Assembly: GCF_036250675.1 (NCBI RefSeq)
Contig: NZ_CP109592.1
Coordinates: forward strand, 558,001-622,000
Reading direction: 5' to 3'
From: Streptomyces sp. NBC_01689
Lineage (GTDB): Bacteria; Actinomycetota; Actinomycetes; Streptomycetales; Streptomycetaceae
DNA length: 64,000 nt
Below, in pieces: positions 25,322-34,200 of the stretch. A program made the translations under genes and the position numbers. Below the pieces are notes generated by a model, which made no database searches, had not been told where the DNA came from, and was given only the letters and a program-made list of their open reading frames with translations. Every line of letters begins with the position of its first letter. The stretch's first letter is position 1.

Positions 25322-25858
25322 GTGCCGGTCCGAGGACTCAATCACGCCGTACTGTGGGTGCGCGACGCGGACACCAGTACCCGTTTCTACACGGAGACCC
25401 TCGGATTCCGGGTGGTCGCCGAATCCGGTGAGGCACCTCGGAAGGCGGTCTTCCTCCAGGCGCCGGAATCCGACAACGACCACGATCTCGGCTTGTTCGG
25501 CATCGGCGAGCAGGCCGGCGAGACGAAGGCCGGGCACGGCGAGACCGGGCTCTACCACCTCGCCTGGGAGGTACCCACGCTGAGCGATCTGCGCACCGTC
25601 GCCGAGCGCTTGGCACACCGCGGGGCTCTGGTCGGCGCGACCGACCACGGCACCACCAAGGGCGTCTACGCCAAGGATCCGGACGGACTGGAGTTCGAGG
25701 TCTGTTGGCTGGTACCTCATGACCTCCTCGACGACGAGGCGCGCTCCCGGCACGGAAAGCTCGACATCGAAGCCGAGATCGCCCGTTACGGAGCCGCGAC
25801 ACAAGGCGCCTGCGCCCGCACGGGCCACCGCGCCCCCACTCCGAGCAACGCCGAATGA
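25322..25858 (+). CDS. VOC family protein (glyoxalase/ring-cleavage dioxygenase-like)
   Basis: A 178-residue protein with two beta-alpha-beta-beta-beta modules. The first starts RGLNHAVLWVRDADTSTRFY and has the metal-binding His; the second contains GLYHLAWEVPTLSDLRTV, and the C-terminal DPDGLEFEVCWLV carries the conserved metal-binding Glu. These fit a VOC (vicinal oxygen chelate) metalloenzyme such as an extradiol dioxygenase, glyoxalase or fosfomycin-type transferase. The specific reaction is not evident. GTG 25322 has a strong GGAGG site. The final about 20 residues are low-complexity. Confidence 0.83.
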   Translation: MPVRGLNHAVLWVRDADTSTRFYTETLGFRVVAESGEAPRKAVFLQAPESDNDHDLGLFGIGEQAGETKAGHGETGLYHLAWEVPTLSDLRTVAERLAHRGALVGATDHGTTKGVYAKDPDGLEFEVCWLVPHDLLDDEARSRHGKLDIEAEIARYGAATQGACARTGHRAPTPSNAE

Positions 25859-26097
25859 CGGAGTCACGCAGGCGGCCTGCCGAGCTTCGCGCTGCGACGA
25901 CGCGCCCCGACGTCTGGGATTCCACGGCGAATTTCCCGTCCTGCCATCACTTCGCAGCCACAGAGAGAGACACGGCAGCGTAAAGAGGCCCCCGCATCCG
26001 CGACGGTGCGGCCGCAGTGTTTGGCCCACCGTCTGGCCTGACGGACGGACCGGACCGCATGGCCGCCCCGGCGCGGGACCGGGGCGCCGTCCCGGCG

Positions 26098-26448
26098 TCA
26101 GGCCGGGTCGGTGAAGCGGATGGGCTTACCCAGGCTTCGGGCGTAGTCGATCTCGCGTTGGGTGCTGCGGCCGATATAGCCGCCCGGGTTGACGACGAGA
26201 ACTTCGTCCGCGAGGTCGATTTTCCGCAGGTGCAGTTCGCCCAGCTTCGCCTTGAGCCGGTCGGCGCGCTTCAGGTCCGACCAGAGTGGATGCGGCTGCT
26301 TCATGTTGCAGCCGGGCGCGAGGACGATGCGGCCGGCCGCGGTCTCGTAGAGGGCGGCTTCGGTGAGCTGGTCCCAGTACGCGGTCGACCCGCACAGGAC
26401 GACGATCGGCGGGCGGGGGGCGGTGAGGTGGGGGGCTTGCTGACGCAC
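26098..26448 (-). CDS. Nucleoside 2-deoxyribosyltransferase-like (DUF4406-type) small protein
   Basis: A 116-residue protein with a Rossmann-like nucleoside deoxyribosyltransferase fold. It shows IVVLCGSTAYWDQLTEAAL, then GRIVLAPGCNMK, ADEVLVVNPGGYIGRSTQREIDYAR and the terminal LGKPIRFTDP. The Tyr/Ser after GG and the conserved Glu in QREIDYA are typical. Such small genes are frequent in actinomycete genomes, phages and plasmids, and their physiological role is unknown. The start at 26448 is GTG, preceded by GAAAGGA. It is isolated between larger gaps. Confidence 0.72.
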   Translation of the reverse strand: MRQQAPHLTAPRPPIVVLCGSTAYWDQLTEAALYETAAGRIVLAPGCNMKQPHPLWSDLKRADRLKAKLGELHLRKIDLADEVLVVNPGGYIGRSTQREIDYARSLGKPIRFTDPA

Positions 26449-26776
26449 GTGGGTCCTTTCATGGACAAGCGGTGAAGTCAGTGGTCGACTGCCGCTGCCT
26501 TGAGGTTAGTTGGTGAACCGCGGACCAGAGTCCACCAGCTGTGGGCGACGCTGTTCGCGCGCAGCGGCGGGGCCCGCTGCGGCATCGGTCCCGGGTTGTG
26601 CGAGCGTCCGGAAGGTTCCGGGCGCGAGTGGGACAGCGGCAGCAGACTGAGTTGACTGTCGGAGCGCGGCGAAACCGATGCCTGGGCGGGCATCCGCCCC
26701 CCGGGTACTCGACGTCCGATGTGGAGCCTGCTTCAGCGGAGTCCGTGCGTACGGCTGGACCGTCCGTCAGGCCGGG
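26449..26776. other. 328-bp gap, nothing recognised
   Basis: Open frames are present on both strands, but none has a family match or convincing start. It separates the deoxyribosyltransferase-like gene from the DUF1707 gene. Confidence 0.5.
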
Positions 26777-27142
26777 TCACGTCTCGTCGCCGCTTTCCAG
26801 GGACCGCCGCTGCGGGGCTGTTCGCCGTGCCGCGCGCCGGGAGATGAGCCAGTAGGCGAGTGCCGCCGGTGGTGAGCAGCACAGCAGGATGATCAGCAGG
26901 CGGGTGTCGATCGCGTCCGCGGGCCGGGCGGGTTCTTCCCGTTCGGCCGGCAAGTCCCGCATGAGGGCTTCGAGTTGTTCTCGGGTGCGCGCGTGGTAGG
27001 CGACCGCCACACGTTCTTCGAGTTCGGGAAGTGTCAGCCGCCCGACCGCGTAGTGGTGTTGCAACCGTGCCTCGGTCCGGTCGCGATCGGCGTCCGAGGC
27101 CCGTATCGACGTGCTGGGGGCGTGCTCCTCGCTGTCGCTCAT
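26777..27142 (-). CDS. DUF1707 domain membrane protein
   Basis: A 121-residue protein with an N-terminal DUF1707 domain (IRASDADRDRTEARLQHHY, GRLTLPELEERVAVAYHAR) and one predicted membrane segment LLIILLCCSPPAALAYWLI, followed by a basic tail. DUF1707 is a short helical domain common in actinobacterial membrane or regulatory proteins; its role is not settled. It overlaps the ArsR-type gene start/stop by 4 bp (ATGA), so the two are translated together. A membrane sensor or partner for the regulator is an attractive guess only. Confidence 0.8.
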   Translation of the reverse strand: MSDSEEHAPSTSIRASDADRDRTEARLQHHYAVGRLTLPELEERVAVAYHARTREQLEALMRDLPAEREEPARPADAIDTRLLIILLCCSPPAALAYWLISRRAARRTAPQRRSLESGDET

Positions 27143-27720
27143 GACGTCCTCTCGGGCGGGGCCGTGGGGTCGGGGAACGGGCGGTCCTGCAGGTCTACGA
27201 GTGCGACGACCACGCGTGTCCAGACCCCAGGGGTGTCGCGGTCCCCGAACTGGTCGGCGAGGCGGGCGACATGTGCGCGGAGTTCGGCGAGCGCCTCGTC
27301 GGTCAACCGCAGTGCTCCGCGGTGAACGTCGACCTCTCGGCGAGCACCGGCCTGTCGGGAACGGTAGGCGGAGTTGATGTCGGCCCGCGTGGCGTCCAGC
27401 ATGGCGCCGAGGAACTCGGCCATCTCCTCCGGACTCGCGGCATCGCCTGGGGGCTCTGTGACCGCGGGTCCGTAGACCCGCTCGACTTTGCCGCGGGCCA
27501 GCGGCCGGTAGTCGGCGATCTCGATCAGCCCTGCCCGCTCGAGCTGTCCCAGGTGGTAGTAGAGCCGATCGGCCGGCAGGTCGGCACGATCAGCCAGCTC
27601 ACGTGCGGATTGGGGCGTCTCCCACAGCGCCTCCAGAAGCCGGATACGCAAGGGGTCGGCGAGCGCCTTGTGCACACCACGCCACCGGGGAGACGACACG
27701 TCGGATCCCTGTGTGCTCAT
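27139..27720 (-). CDS. ArsR-like winged-helix transcriptional regulator
   Basis: A 193-residue protein with a winged HTH near the N-terminus: HKALADPLRIRLLEALWET, then SARELADRADLPADRLYYHLGQLERAGLIEI. The helix-turn-helix and wing are typical of the ArsR/HTH_20 group without metal cysteines. The C-terminal half is helical and unlabelled. The 4-bp overlap with the downstream DUF1707 gene shows a two-gene operon. Upstream (27740-27790) is an AT-rich stretch with TTGGAAAATTTTACAA, a likely promoter and possible autoregulatory site. Confidence 0.82.
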   Translation of the reverse strand: MSTQGSDVSSPRWRGVHKALADPLRIRLLEALWETPQSARELADRADLPADRLYYHLGQLERAGLIEIADYRPLARGKVERVYGPAVTEPPGDAASPEEMAEFLGAMLDATRADINSAYRSRQAGARREVDVHRGALRLTDEALAELRAHVARLADQFGDRDTPGVWTRVVVALVDLQDRPFPDPTAPPERTS

Positions 27721-28041
27721 CGGCCGACCCCGTTCGTTGCATCAATCTCCGGTGATTGGAAAATTTTACAACTCACAGGAATGTACGCCTAGTTGGGTGC
27801 ACAGATTGGCAACCGCCACCTCCACGTGGCAGTCGCGGGACCGGGGGCGGGGCAGGATTCTGTCGATCTGCACGGCCGTCGTGTCCGCCTGATCAGCGCC
27901 GACGTCGGGGCGGCCCGTGGGCCGGTGGACTGGGTCGGTGGACGCGGCCCATGGGAGGCCACACCGGAGTCCGCACTCCGCCACGGTTTTTACAGGTCCC
28001 GGTACGGCGGCCGCGGTCGTCACCGGGGCCGTACGTCTTCG
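27721..28041. other. 321-bp intergenic region upstream of the ArsR gene
   Basis: Holds the AT-rich patch at 27755-27785, probably the ArsR operon promoter. The rest is GC-rich and shows no supported gene. The XRE gene ends at 28042 on the same strand. Confidence 0.55.
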
Positions 28042-28914
28042 TCAGGGGGTCTGCCGGGGCGGGGCGTCCGCCTGTGTGTCGTGCGGCGTGGCCGCATGCT
28101 CGGTGGCTGCGAGGGCGGCCAGGAGGCGTAGCTTCTCGTCGCTGTCGGTGCCCTTGTCGGGGTAGTAGAGGACGAGGATGACGTCGTCGACGGGGAGTTT
28201 GTCGCGGTGCAGTTGAAGTTCGCCGACGACGGGGTGGTGGAGCGTGGCGGTACCTCCGTCGAGGCGGCGGACATCGTGGCGGGCCCACAGGGTACGGAAC
28301 CGCGCGCTGGACAGGGCGAGTTCTCCGACGAGTTCGACGAACCGGGGGTTGTCGGTGTCGTCCCCGATGGTGGTGCGGAGGGCGGCGACGAAGTCGGCGG
28401 TGGCTCTCGGCCAGTCCTGCTGGAAGGCCTGTTCCTCGGGATCGAGGAGGAGGGAACGCAGCCGGTTGTGTCCGGGCCGCAGCCGGGGGGACAGTGCGAC
28501 GGCCGTGGCGTTGGAGGCCAGGACGTCGAACGCGCGCCCCTCGACGAAGGCGGGGATCTGCAGGTGGGCGAGGAGCTGGTGCACCCGCGCCGGTACGTGC
28601 TCGGGCCGCTTACGGCGCGGCGCTTTGGGGTGTGCCGTCGCGAGACCGAACAGATACGTCCGCTCGATGTCGTCGAGCCGCAGGACGCGGGCGAGGGACT
28701 CGAGGACCTGCGGTGAGGGATTGCTGTCGCGGCCGCGTTCCAGACGCAGGTAGTAGTCGGGGCTGATGCCGGCGAGCAGGGCGACCTCCTCGCGGCGCAG
28801 GCCGGGCACGCGGCGGTTGCCGCCGGGCGGGAGTCCCGCCTGCGCCGGGGTGACCAGGTCCCGCCGGGCCCTCAGATAGCCGCCGAGCCGGTTGCCGGAT
28901 TCCTCGTCCTTCAT
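28042..28914 (-). CDS. XRE family transcriptional regulator with MmyB-like ligand domain
   Basis: A 290-residue regulator with an N-terminal helix-turn-helix (RRVPGLRREEVALLAG, ISPDYYLRLERGRDSNPS) and a C-terminal MmyB-like PAS-type domain (FDVLASNATAVALSPR, then LLLDPEEQAF). MmyB-type proteins are abundant in actinomycetes, bind fatty-acid-like or small ligands and usually control a divergent oxidoreductase gene. Here it is divergent from the SDR gene at 29105, with 190 bp between. ATG 28914 has GGACGAGGAATC-type purine sequence nearby. The long upstream extension of the frame is antisense to the SDR and not used. Similar in design to the regulator at 46767. Confidence 0.87.
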   Translation of the reverse strand: MKDEESGNRLGGYLRARRDLVTPAQAGLPPGGNRRVPGLRREEVALLAGISPDYYLRLERGRDSNPSPQVLESLARVLRLDDIERTYLFGLATAHPKAPRRKRPEHVPARVHQLLAHLQIPAFVEGRAFDVLASNATAVALSPRLRPGHNRLRSLLLDPEEQAFQQDWPRATADFVAALRTTIGDDTDNPRFVELVGELALSSARFRTLWARHDVRRLDGGTATLHHPVVGELQLHRDKLPVDDVILVLYYPDKGTDSDEKLRLLAALAATEHAATPHDTQADAPPRQTP

Positions 28915-29104
28915 ACCGGCAACCGTAATGCGGTGCGCTTGTCCGTGCGGGGGCCCTGGCAGGACCAGGGAAGACCGGGGCCCTGCCGCATGCGGCGCGT
29001 GCCGTCGAGACTGCGGAAGCACCGTTTCGAATGAGGCAGCGGACCCCGCTGCCCGCGTCGCGGACCCTGAAAACGTCCGCTGACCTGACTGAAGGGAAGA
29101 TCCC

Positions 29105-29866
29105 GTGGATCTCTCCAACCGCACCGTTCTCGTCGTCGGCGGAACCTCGGGCATCGGGCGGGAACTGGCCCGCCGGTTCGCCGCCGCGGGCAGCACCGTC
29201 GCGGTGGGCGGCCGCAGCCCGGAGGCGCTCTCGGCACTCGCCGGAGAGGGTTTCGGCACCTTCCCGGTCGACGTCACCGACGGTTCCTCCGTCGCGTCCG
29301 TCCGTGACGCCGTGCTCGCCCGGTACCCGGACCTGGACACCGTGGTGACGATGGCGGGCGTCATGCTCCTGGAGGACCTGCGCGACCCCGCGCACTTCGC
29401 GGCGGCACGGACGACGATCGACACCAACCTTGTCGGGACCGTCCGGGTCATCGACGCCTTCACCCCGCACCTGGTCGGACGCGGCGCCGGCACCTTCGTC
29501 ACCGTCACCTCCGGCATCGCCTTCCTGCCGTTCCCGCCCATGCCCAGCTACGCCGCGTCGAAGGCCGCGGTGCACGCCTACTCCGAGGCCCTGCGCGCAC
29601 AGCTGGACGGCACCGGCGTCGGCGTCGTCGAACTCGTCCCCCCGGCCGTCGCCACAGCGGGTCAGGCGGAGGTGAACCCGCACGCGCTGCCGCTCGACGA
29701 CTTCGCCACCGAGGTCATGCAGCTCCTCTCGCAGGAGCCCACCCCCGACGAGATCCTCGTGAACGGTGTTCTCACGCACCGCTGGGCCGAGCGCGAGGGC
29801 ACGTACGCCGATCTCGTCGCACGGCGTTCCCAGGCGCTGGCCATGCTTCCCGGCCGCGAAGGCTGA
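29105..29866 (+). CDS. Short-chain dehydrogenase/reductase (DltE-like)
   Basis: A 253-residue SDR. It has the cofactor loop LVVGGTSGIGRELARR, the NAG-equivalent TMAGVML, the Ser in TVTSGIAFLPF and catalytic YAASKAAVHAY. The C-terminal segment around PPAVATAGQ is typical of the DltE/YvrD subgroup, which often acts on small carbonyl substrates. GTG 29105 has AAGGGAAGA upstream. It is divergent from an MmyB-type regulator that probably represses it. A hairpin terminator follows at 29924. Confidence 0.88.
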   Translation: MDLSNRTVLVVGGTSGIGRELARRFAAAGSTVAVGGRSPEALSALAGEGFGTFPVDVTDGSSVASVRDAVLARYPDLDTVVTMAGVMLLEDLRDPAHFAAARTTIDTNLVGTVRVIDAFTPHLVGRGAGTFVTVTSGIAFLPFPPMPSYAASKAAVHAYSEALRAQLDGTGVGVVELVPPAVATAGQAEVNPHALPLDDFATEVMQLLSQEPTPDEILVNGVLTHRWAEREGTYADLVARRSQALAMLPGREG

Positions 29867-29923
29867 CGCCCCCCTCTCGGTCGGCGGCCCGCTCGCCCTT
29901 TCGCCTGTTCGAACTTTCCGCGA

Positions 29924-29957
29924 TCTTCCGTCCCCGCCCTACGACGCGGACGGAAGA
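29924..29957 (+). terminator. Hairpin terminator after the SDR gene
   Basis: A perfect 10-bp stem (TCTTCCGTCC / GGACGGAAGA) with a 14-nt loop sits 57 bp beyond the stop codon, followed by an A-rich CGGAAAACAAG segment. Confidence 0.7.
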
Positions 29958-30433
29958 CGGAAAACAAGCTAGAGGGCGGCGGGCGTCTGTCCTTCGGGCC
30001 GACAAGTGACAGCCTCGCAGAAGCGCCTTCCTGCGGATTCGCCGGTGGACCCCCGGTGCCGCCCCCACCGCCCCGCCGGAGACTGCTTGATCCGACAGCT
30101 GCGTGGGATGCGTGTCGATCCGGCCTGCTCCCTCCCTGGCAGGGGCGGCAGCGCGGCCGCGACTGCGGACCGAGGCGGAGAGATTACTCATGCGGAACGC
30201 CCCAGGCTGGGTCAGAATGAAACGGACAGCCTAATGGCCGCGGTAGTGGCCCCCGCCGGCCTCTCCCCGGAAATGACCGTGACATCCACTCATTCCACCA
30301 CCTCCGAAAAATTCACACCAGCCCCTGGAGAGACTGCAGGTCTCAGGAACCAGAAATTCCTCCAAAAGAGCCCGCCCCACCGATTACCTATTACCTGCGA
30401 ACCGGTGACTCGTTTTCGCATGAGGAGCGCCCG
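29958..30433. other. 475-bp gap before the isochorismatase gene
   Basis: No gene is supported. The distal part (30290-30433) is noticeably more AT-rich than its surroundings and contains GAGACTGCAGGTCTC at about 30332-30346. It may be the imported promoter region of the next gene, whose composition is similar. Confidence 0.5.
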
Positions 30434-31081
30434 ATGGAAATCAACAAGAGCGACACGGCGATTGTTTTCATCGACCCGCAGAACGACGTCCTGAGCGAGG
30501 ACGGGGCGAACTGGGACGTGGTGGGCGCGAGCGTCACGGAGAACAAGACCGTCCAGAACATGGAGAGAATATTCGAGGCTGCTAAATCGGGCGAGTACGA
30601 GGTGTTCATATCTCCGCACTATTTCTACCCGACCGACAACGGGTGGCGAATGAACGGGCCGCTCGAGACGAGTGAGCTTGAGAGCCACACCTTCGCACGG
30701 ACTGGACAGCTCGACCTGACTGGATTCCGCAACTCCGGGGCAGACTGGCTGGACCGCTTCAAGCCCTATATCGAAGACGGCAAAACGGTCGTCGCCAGCC
30801 CGCACAAGGTATTCGGTCCGGAGACCAATGACCTGGTACTGCAACTGCGTAAGCGGGGGATACAGAATATCATCCTTGGCGGGATGCTGGCGAACATGTG
30901 CGTCGAGTCCCATATGCGCCACCTCATCGAGGAGGGCTTCGAGGTCACCTTGGTCAGGGATGCGACAGCCGGACCCCGGCACCCGGACTGGGGTGACGGC
31001 TACCAGGCGGCGATCATCAACTACCGCTTCTTCGCACACGAGTTGCTGTCCACCGACGAAGTACTCGATCGAATGCGCTGA
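30434..31081 (+). CDS. Isochorismatase-like cysteine hydrolase
   Basis: A 215-residue hydrolase. The Asp of the catalytic triad is in IVFIDPQND (Asp14), the Lys in VVASPHKVFG and the nucleophile Cys156 in GGMLANMCVESHMRHL, where a cis-peptide precedes the Cys as in other members. Reactions in the family include isochorismate, nicotinamide and biuret-type amide cleavage; the exact substrate is unknown. The gene and its upstream region are much more AT-rich than its neighbours, suggesting acquisition from a lower-GC donor. ATG 30434 has GAGGAG upstream. Confidence 0.85.
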   Translation: MEINKSDTAIVFIDPQNDVLSEDGANWDVVGASVTENKTVQNMERIFEAAKSGEYEVFISPHYFYPTDNGWRMNGPLETSELESHTFARTGQLDLTGFRNSGADWLDRFKPYIEDGKTVVASPHKVFGPETNDLVLQLRKRGIQNIILGGMLANMCVESHMRHLIEEGFEVTLVRDATAGPRHPDWGDGYQAAIINYRFFAHELLSTDEVLDRMR

Positions 31082-31171
31082 GGAACTCGCTGCCAGGAAT
31101 TCGTGAGAGACGGACGGGTCATGTCGTGGGGAGCGAGGATGCCGGTGCATTTCGAACCGCTTCGGCGCGGG

Positions 31172-31663
31172 TCAAAAGTACGTGGCGATCCCGAAGACGC
31201 GGCGAAGTGCCGCCATGTCGTGCCGGTCGCGTTCCGTCGGTTCGTATCCCTGGTGGAAGTAGACCTGCTGCTCGGCGGACAGGCACGGGACGGCAGTCCC
31301 CTGGATGATGCCCGTCACGAAGCAGGAAGAGGGACAGACGAAGGGACGTTGCGGTTCGGGTGCCGCCTGGACTGCTGAGCCGTCGTCGCTGAAGACCAGC
31401 GGATGAAGGTCGATCTCCCGGCTGTCCGGAGCCGTCATGACGAATCGGACGGGTCTCCAGTCCAGGCTCTCCACGAATCCTGCCGCGGAGAGGACCGTCA
31501 GCACGGCCGCTTCCTGGTCCTGCCGGTGCATCAAGTCCAGGTCGCGGTGGTCTCGGGTCTGCTCGCCGATCAGAGCGTCGATCCCCCATCCCCCGGCGAG
31601 CCAGACGTCGGCCTCCGTCCGCCGCAACAGGGTCAGGACGAGCAACACGTCGTCAGCTGTCAT
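31172..31663 (-). CDS. Nucleotidyltransferase domain protein (aminoglycoside/lincosamide adenylyltransferase-like)
   Basis: A 163-residue protein of the Lnu/ANT(2'')-like nucleotidyltransferase group. The core motif is VWLAGGWGIDALIGEQT followed by HRDLDLM, giving the GG and paired carboxylates that bind Mg-nucleotide. The rest resembles the ANT(2'')-like C-terminus. The family adenylylates aminoglycosides or lincosamides, but many members have unknown substrates. ATG 31663 is chosen as the usual family start; an adjacent GTG at 31666 is equally placed. The gene is alone on this strand between the isochorismatase and SMI1-type genes. Confidence 0.72.
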   Translation of the reverse strand: MTADDVLLVLTLLRRTEADVWLAGGWGIDALIGEQTRDHRDLDLMHRQDQEAAVLTVLSAAGFVESLDWRPVRFVMTAPDSREIDLHPLVFSDDGSAVQAAPEPQRPFVCPSSCFVTGIIQGTAVPCLSAEQQVYFHQGYEPTERDRHDMAALRRVFGIATYF

Positions 31664-32103
31664 CACCCGACGCAGGTTAGAGACGTCCGCGTCGGGCAGC
31701 GAACGATTTCTCGCCGACCGGGACGGATGGAGGTCCCAGCAGATCGTGCGTCGGGGCAGCACCGGTTCGGTGATTCCGGCGCACGATGTGCTGCTGGTCT
31801 CGGCTTGAACTCCTCGTGGGCGAAACGCTCCTCAAGGGGGGCGAAGGATCCGGCAGGGGCATCGGGAGCGCCTGGCGGGCCTGGTACCGCCCGCTCGCGG
31901 AGCCTGTTGCCAAGGGCCCGAACGAGCGGCCCTCTCGTGCCACTTGGCGCCTCGACGGCCCGCTCCGCCGGCTGGAGTGCGACGGGCGGCCTGATCGATA
32001 CTTCGGCACCTCGCGTGTCCGCGAGACAGAGCCATGACGAAGGCCTCCAGCCGGCCCTGGGTGCCTGGGGGGACTGTCAGTGGTGAGTGGCAGCATCGGG
32101 CGT
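31664..32103. other. 440-bp gap with no assigned gene
   Basis: Frames on both strands are Arg/Pro/Ser-rich and do not match families I know. A minus-strand peptide near 31810-31830 (ERFAHEEFKPR) looks protein-like and may be the tail of a lost gene. It leads into the SMI1 gene start at 32104. Confidence 0.4.
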
Positions 32104-34065
32104 ATGGCAGACACCACCACATTCGACTGGCGGACCTTCCTTCTCAAGTGGAGTGGGGAGTGGGCGGATTCCCTGCCGGACGGCGAGACGTTGGGCGCGG
32201 ACGACGAGACCGCGCGAAGAGCACGGTGGCTGGGGTTCCCCGCCACCTCTGAGGAGCGGGTCGCGGCTTTGGAGGAGCGTCTCGGCCGGCGCGTGCCGCC
32301 GTCCTACCGCGAGTTCCTCAAGGTCAGTGACGGGTGGCGGCACGCGGGCGGGTTCGTCTCCTTGCTGGCGGGAGCCGAGGAGGCGCGCTGGCACGACAAC
32401 GAGTCCGGACTCGCGGACGTGTTCGAGGAGTACCTGGACGAGGACGCCGGGTCCGAGGAACGACGGGAGGCGGACATCTGGCGGCGCGGGCTGCAGCTCG
32501 ACGTCGTGTCCGACATCACCCACGTCCTCATGGACCCTGAGGACGTCGATGAACGAGGCGAGTGGGCCGTCTACACATGGGCGAGCTGGCGAGCCGAGCC
32601 GCCCGAACGCCACACGAACTTCGTTGAGTTCATGCGGGACATGCACCGGGAGTTCCACAGCTTGCAGGCACACAGGAGCGACGGGGAGCCGGTGTTCGTC
32701 GACGACACGACGCAGCGGCAGGACACCCGGGTGGAGGAGGCTCGGCTGGAGGCGCTGCGCGGCGGCTGGGAGCGGGCCGTGACGACGCTGGACGAGGCCA
32801 GGGGGTACGGGCGACCACGGGCCGCCGGACTGGGTGACCAGATTCGTCGCCTGCTCGGGCAGACCCACATGGTCTACTACGACGGACTGGTGACGGACCC
32901 GCGGTACGCGCCCGAGTTGCTGCCGCCGCTGGTCGCCGAGCACGCGGCGCACTCGTATCGGGACGACTCCACGCTGACGTTCCACCTGCGGGGCGCCGAC
33001 GACGCTCTGGTGTCACTGGCCTACGCGACGCTGGATCAGGTGCGCGACGGCACGTACCGGTACACGGCGACCGGAGCCTTCGGAGCAGCGGTCGAGCGGG
33101 CTCGGGAGCTGGCGCGGTGGGGAGACACCGACACCGCGTGGCGGACGCTGACAGACGCACTGCCCCTGTGGGAGCCGCTGGGACCGGACCACCTGGTACC
33201 GCTGGGGTGGGTGGCCGATCCGGTCCTCGGGCCGCTGCTGACCCCGGAGCGGGGCCGCGAGCTGTTGTCCACGCCGAGGGGAGGGCAGCCGGGTGAGGCT
33301 CCGAGGCCGACGGCCTGGCTCGACCCGGGCGGCCTGGCGTGGCTTGCGGAGCCGGACCCGGGCAACCGTCGCACGTCCTACCGGTTCGTTCTGGTGGAAG
33401 GCGTGGAGCCGGAGGAGTTGGCCGGAAGGCTCACGGACACGGACGGGATCGCCACCGTGCTGAACGAACCCATGACCCTCTGGGAGGCGCGTCGAAGGTC
33501 GCTCCACGGTCGAAGGGAGTACTCGTCCCACGACGACACCCCTTCCATGGTGGTCGGCCGGGCCGGCACCGGTTGGAGCTTCGCCTTCGACGGCGATCCC
33601 ACCCCGTTCGACCAGCGGCGGTTCGTCTCCCCGGCCGCAGCCGCCGGCGCGGGCGCCACCCGCGCGGTGGTGGTGTGGAGCGGCCTGAGGGCACGTCACG
33701 GGAAGCCGTTCTTCCACCTGTCCGTGGCCCATGACGGTACGGAGCAGTACGCATTCACGTATGCGGCCGGAGAGATCCGGTCGACCGGGGAGATACCACG
33801 GGCGCTCGACCCCGGTCGGCTCTTCGGTGACCTGGAGGTTGCTGTCGGGGCTGAACGGTCGATGTTGGAGGCGGTGACCGGGGAGTTCGGTGTCCGTCTA
33901 CCGCGTCATGCCATCGTGAACGGGCAGCTGCGCACCTTCACCGCCCGTTCGTGGAAGCGGCCGCCGGCGAACGGAGAGACGTACCCGGTGATCCGCCCGC
34001 ATCGGGTGGGCGTGCGCCTTGCCGACGGGGAGCAAACGGAATGCGGCGAGCCGGGAAGCTCGTAG
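32104..34065 (+). CDS. Large SMI1/KNR4 domain protein
   Basis: A 653-residue, apparently cytosolic protein. The first about 200 residues match an SMI1/KNR4 domain: SEERVAALEERLGRRVPPSYREFLKVSDGW, and later DITHVLMDPEDVDERGEWAVYTWA. Residues about 220-650 have no family I recognise; they include two Gly/Asp-rich segments and VVWSGLRARHGKPFFHL. SMI1/KNR4 proteins often act as immunity proteins against contact-dependent or polymorphic toxins, but a role here is inferred from the domain alone. No toxin gene is adjacent. ATG 32104 fits the domain start; the frame extends further upstream without similarity. The length is far above the usual 150-250 residues. Confidence 0.8.
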   Translation: MADTTTFDWRTFLLKWSGEWADSLPDGETLGADDETARRARWLGFPATSEERVAALEERLGRRVPPSYREFLKVSDGWRHAGGFVSLLAGAEEARWHDNESGLADVFEEYLDEDAGSEERREADIWRRGLQLDVVSDITHVLMDPEDVDERGEWAVYTWASWRAEPPERHTNFVEFMRDMHREFHSLQAHRSDGEPVFVDDTTQRQDTRVEEARLEALRGGWERAVTTLDEARGYGRPRAAGLGDQIRRLLGQTHMVYYDGLVTDPRYAPELLPPLVAEHAAHSYRDDSTLTFHLRGADDALVSLAYATLDQVRDGTYRYTATGAFGAAVERARELARWGDTDTAWRTLTDALPLWEPLGPDHLVPLGWVADPVLGPLLTPERGRELLSTPRGGQPGEAPRPTAWLDPGGLAWLAEPDPGNRRTSYRFVLVEGVEPEELAGRLTDTDGIATVLNEPMTLWEARRRSLHGRREYSSHDDTPSMVVGRAGTGWSFAFDGDPTPFDQRRFVSPAAAAGAGATRAVVVWSGLRARHGKPFFHLSVAHDGTEQYAFTYAAGEIRSTGEIPRALDPGRLFGDLEVAVGAERSMLEAVTGEFGVRLPRHAIVNGQLRTFTARSWKRPPANGETYPVIRPHRVGVRLADGEQTECGEPGSS

Positions 34066-34200
34066 GGACGGACCAGGTTGCGCAGACCCTCCAGGCGAGG
34101 AGGGCCGAGAGCACATGTTCCGACGAGAAAGGGGATCGACTCGGCGGAAGGTGTTGATCAGTTGCAGGCGATGCGTCGCAGAGACTCGGGCCGCCTTCAC

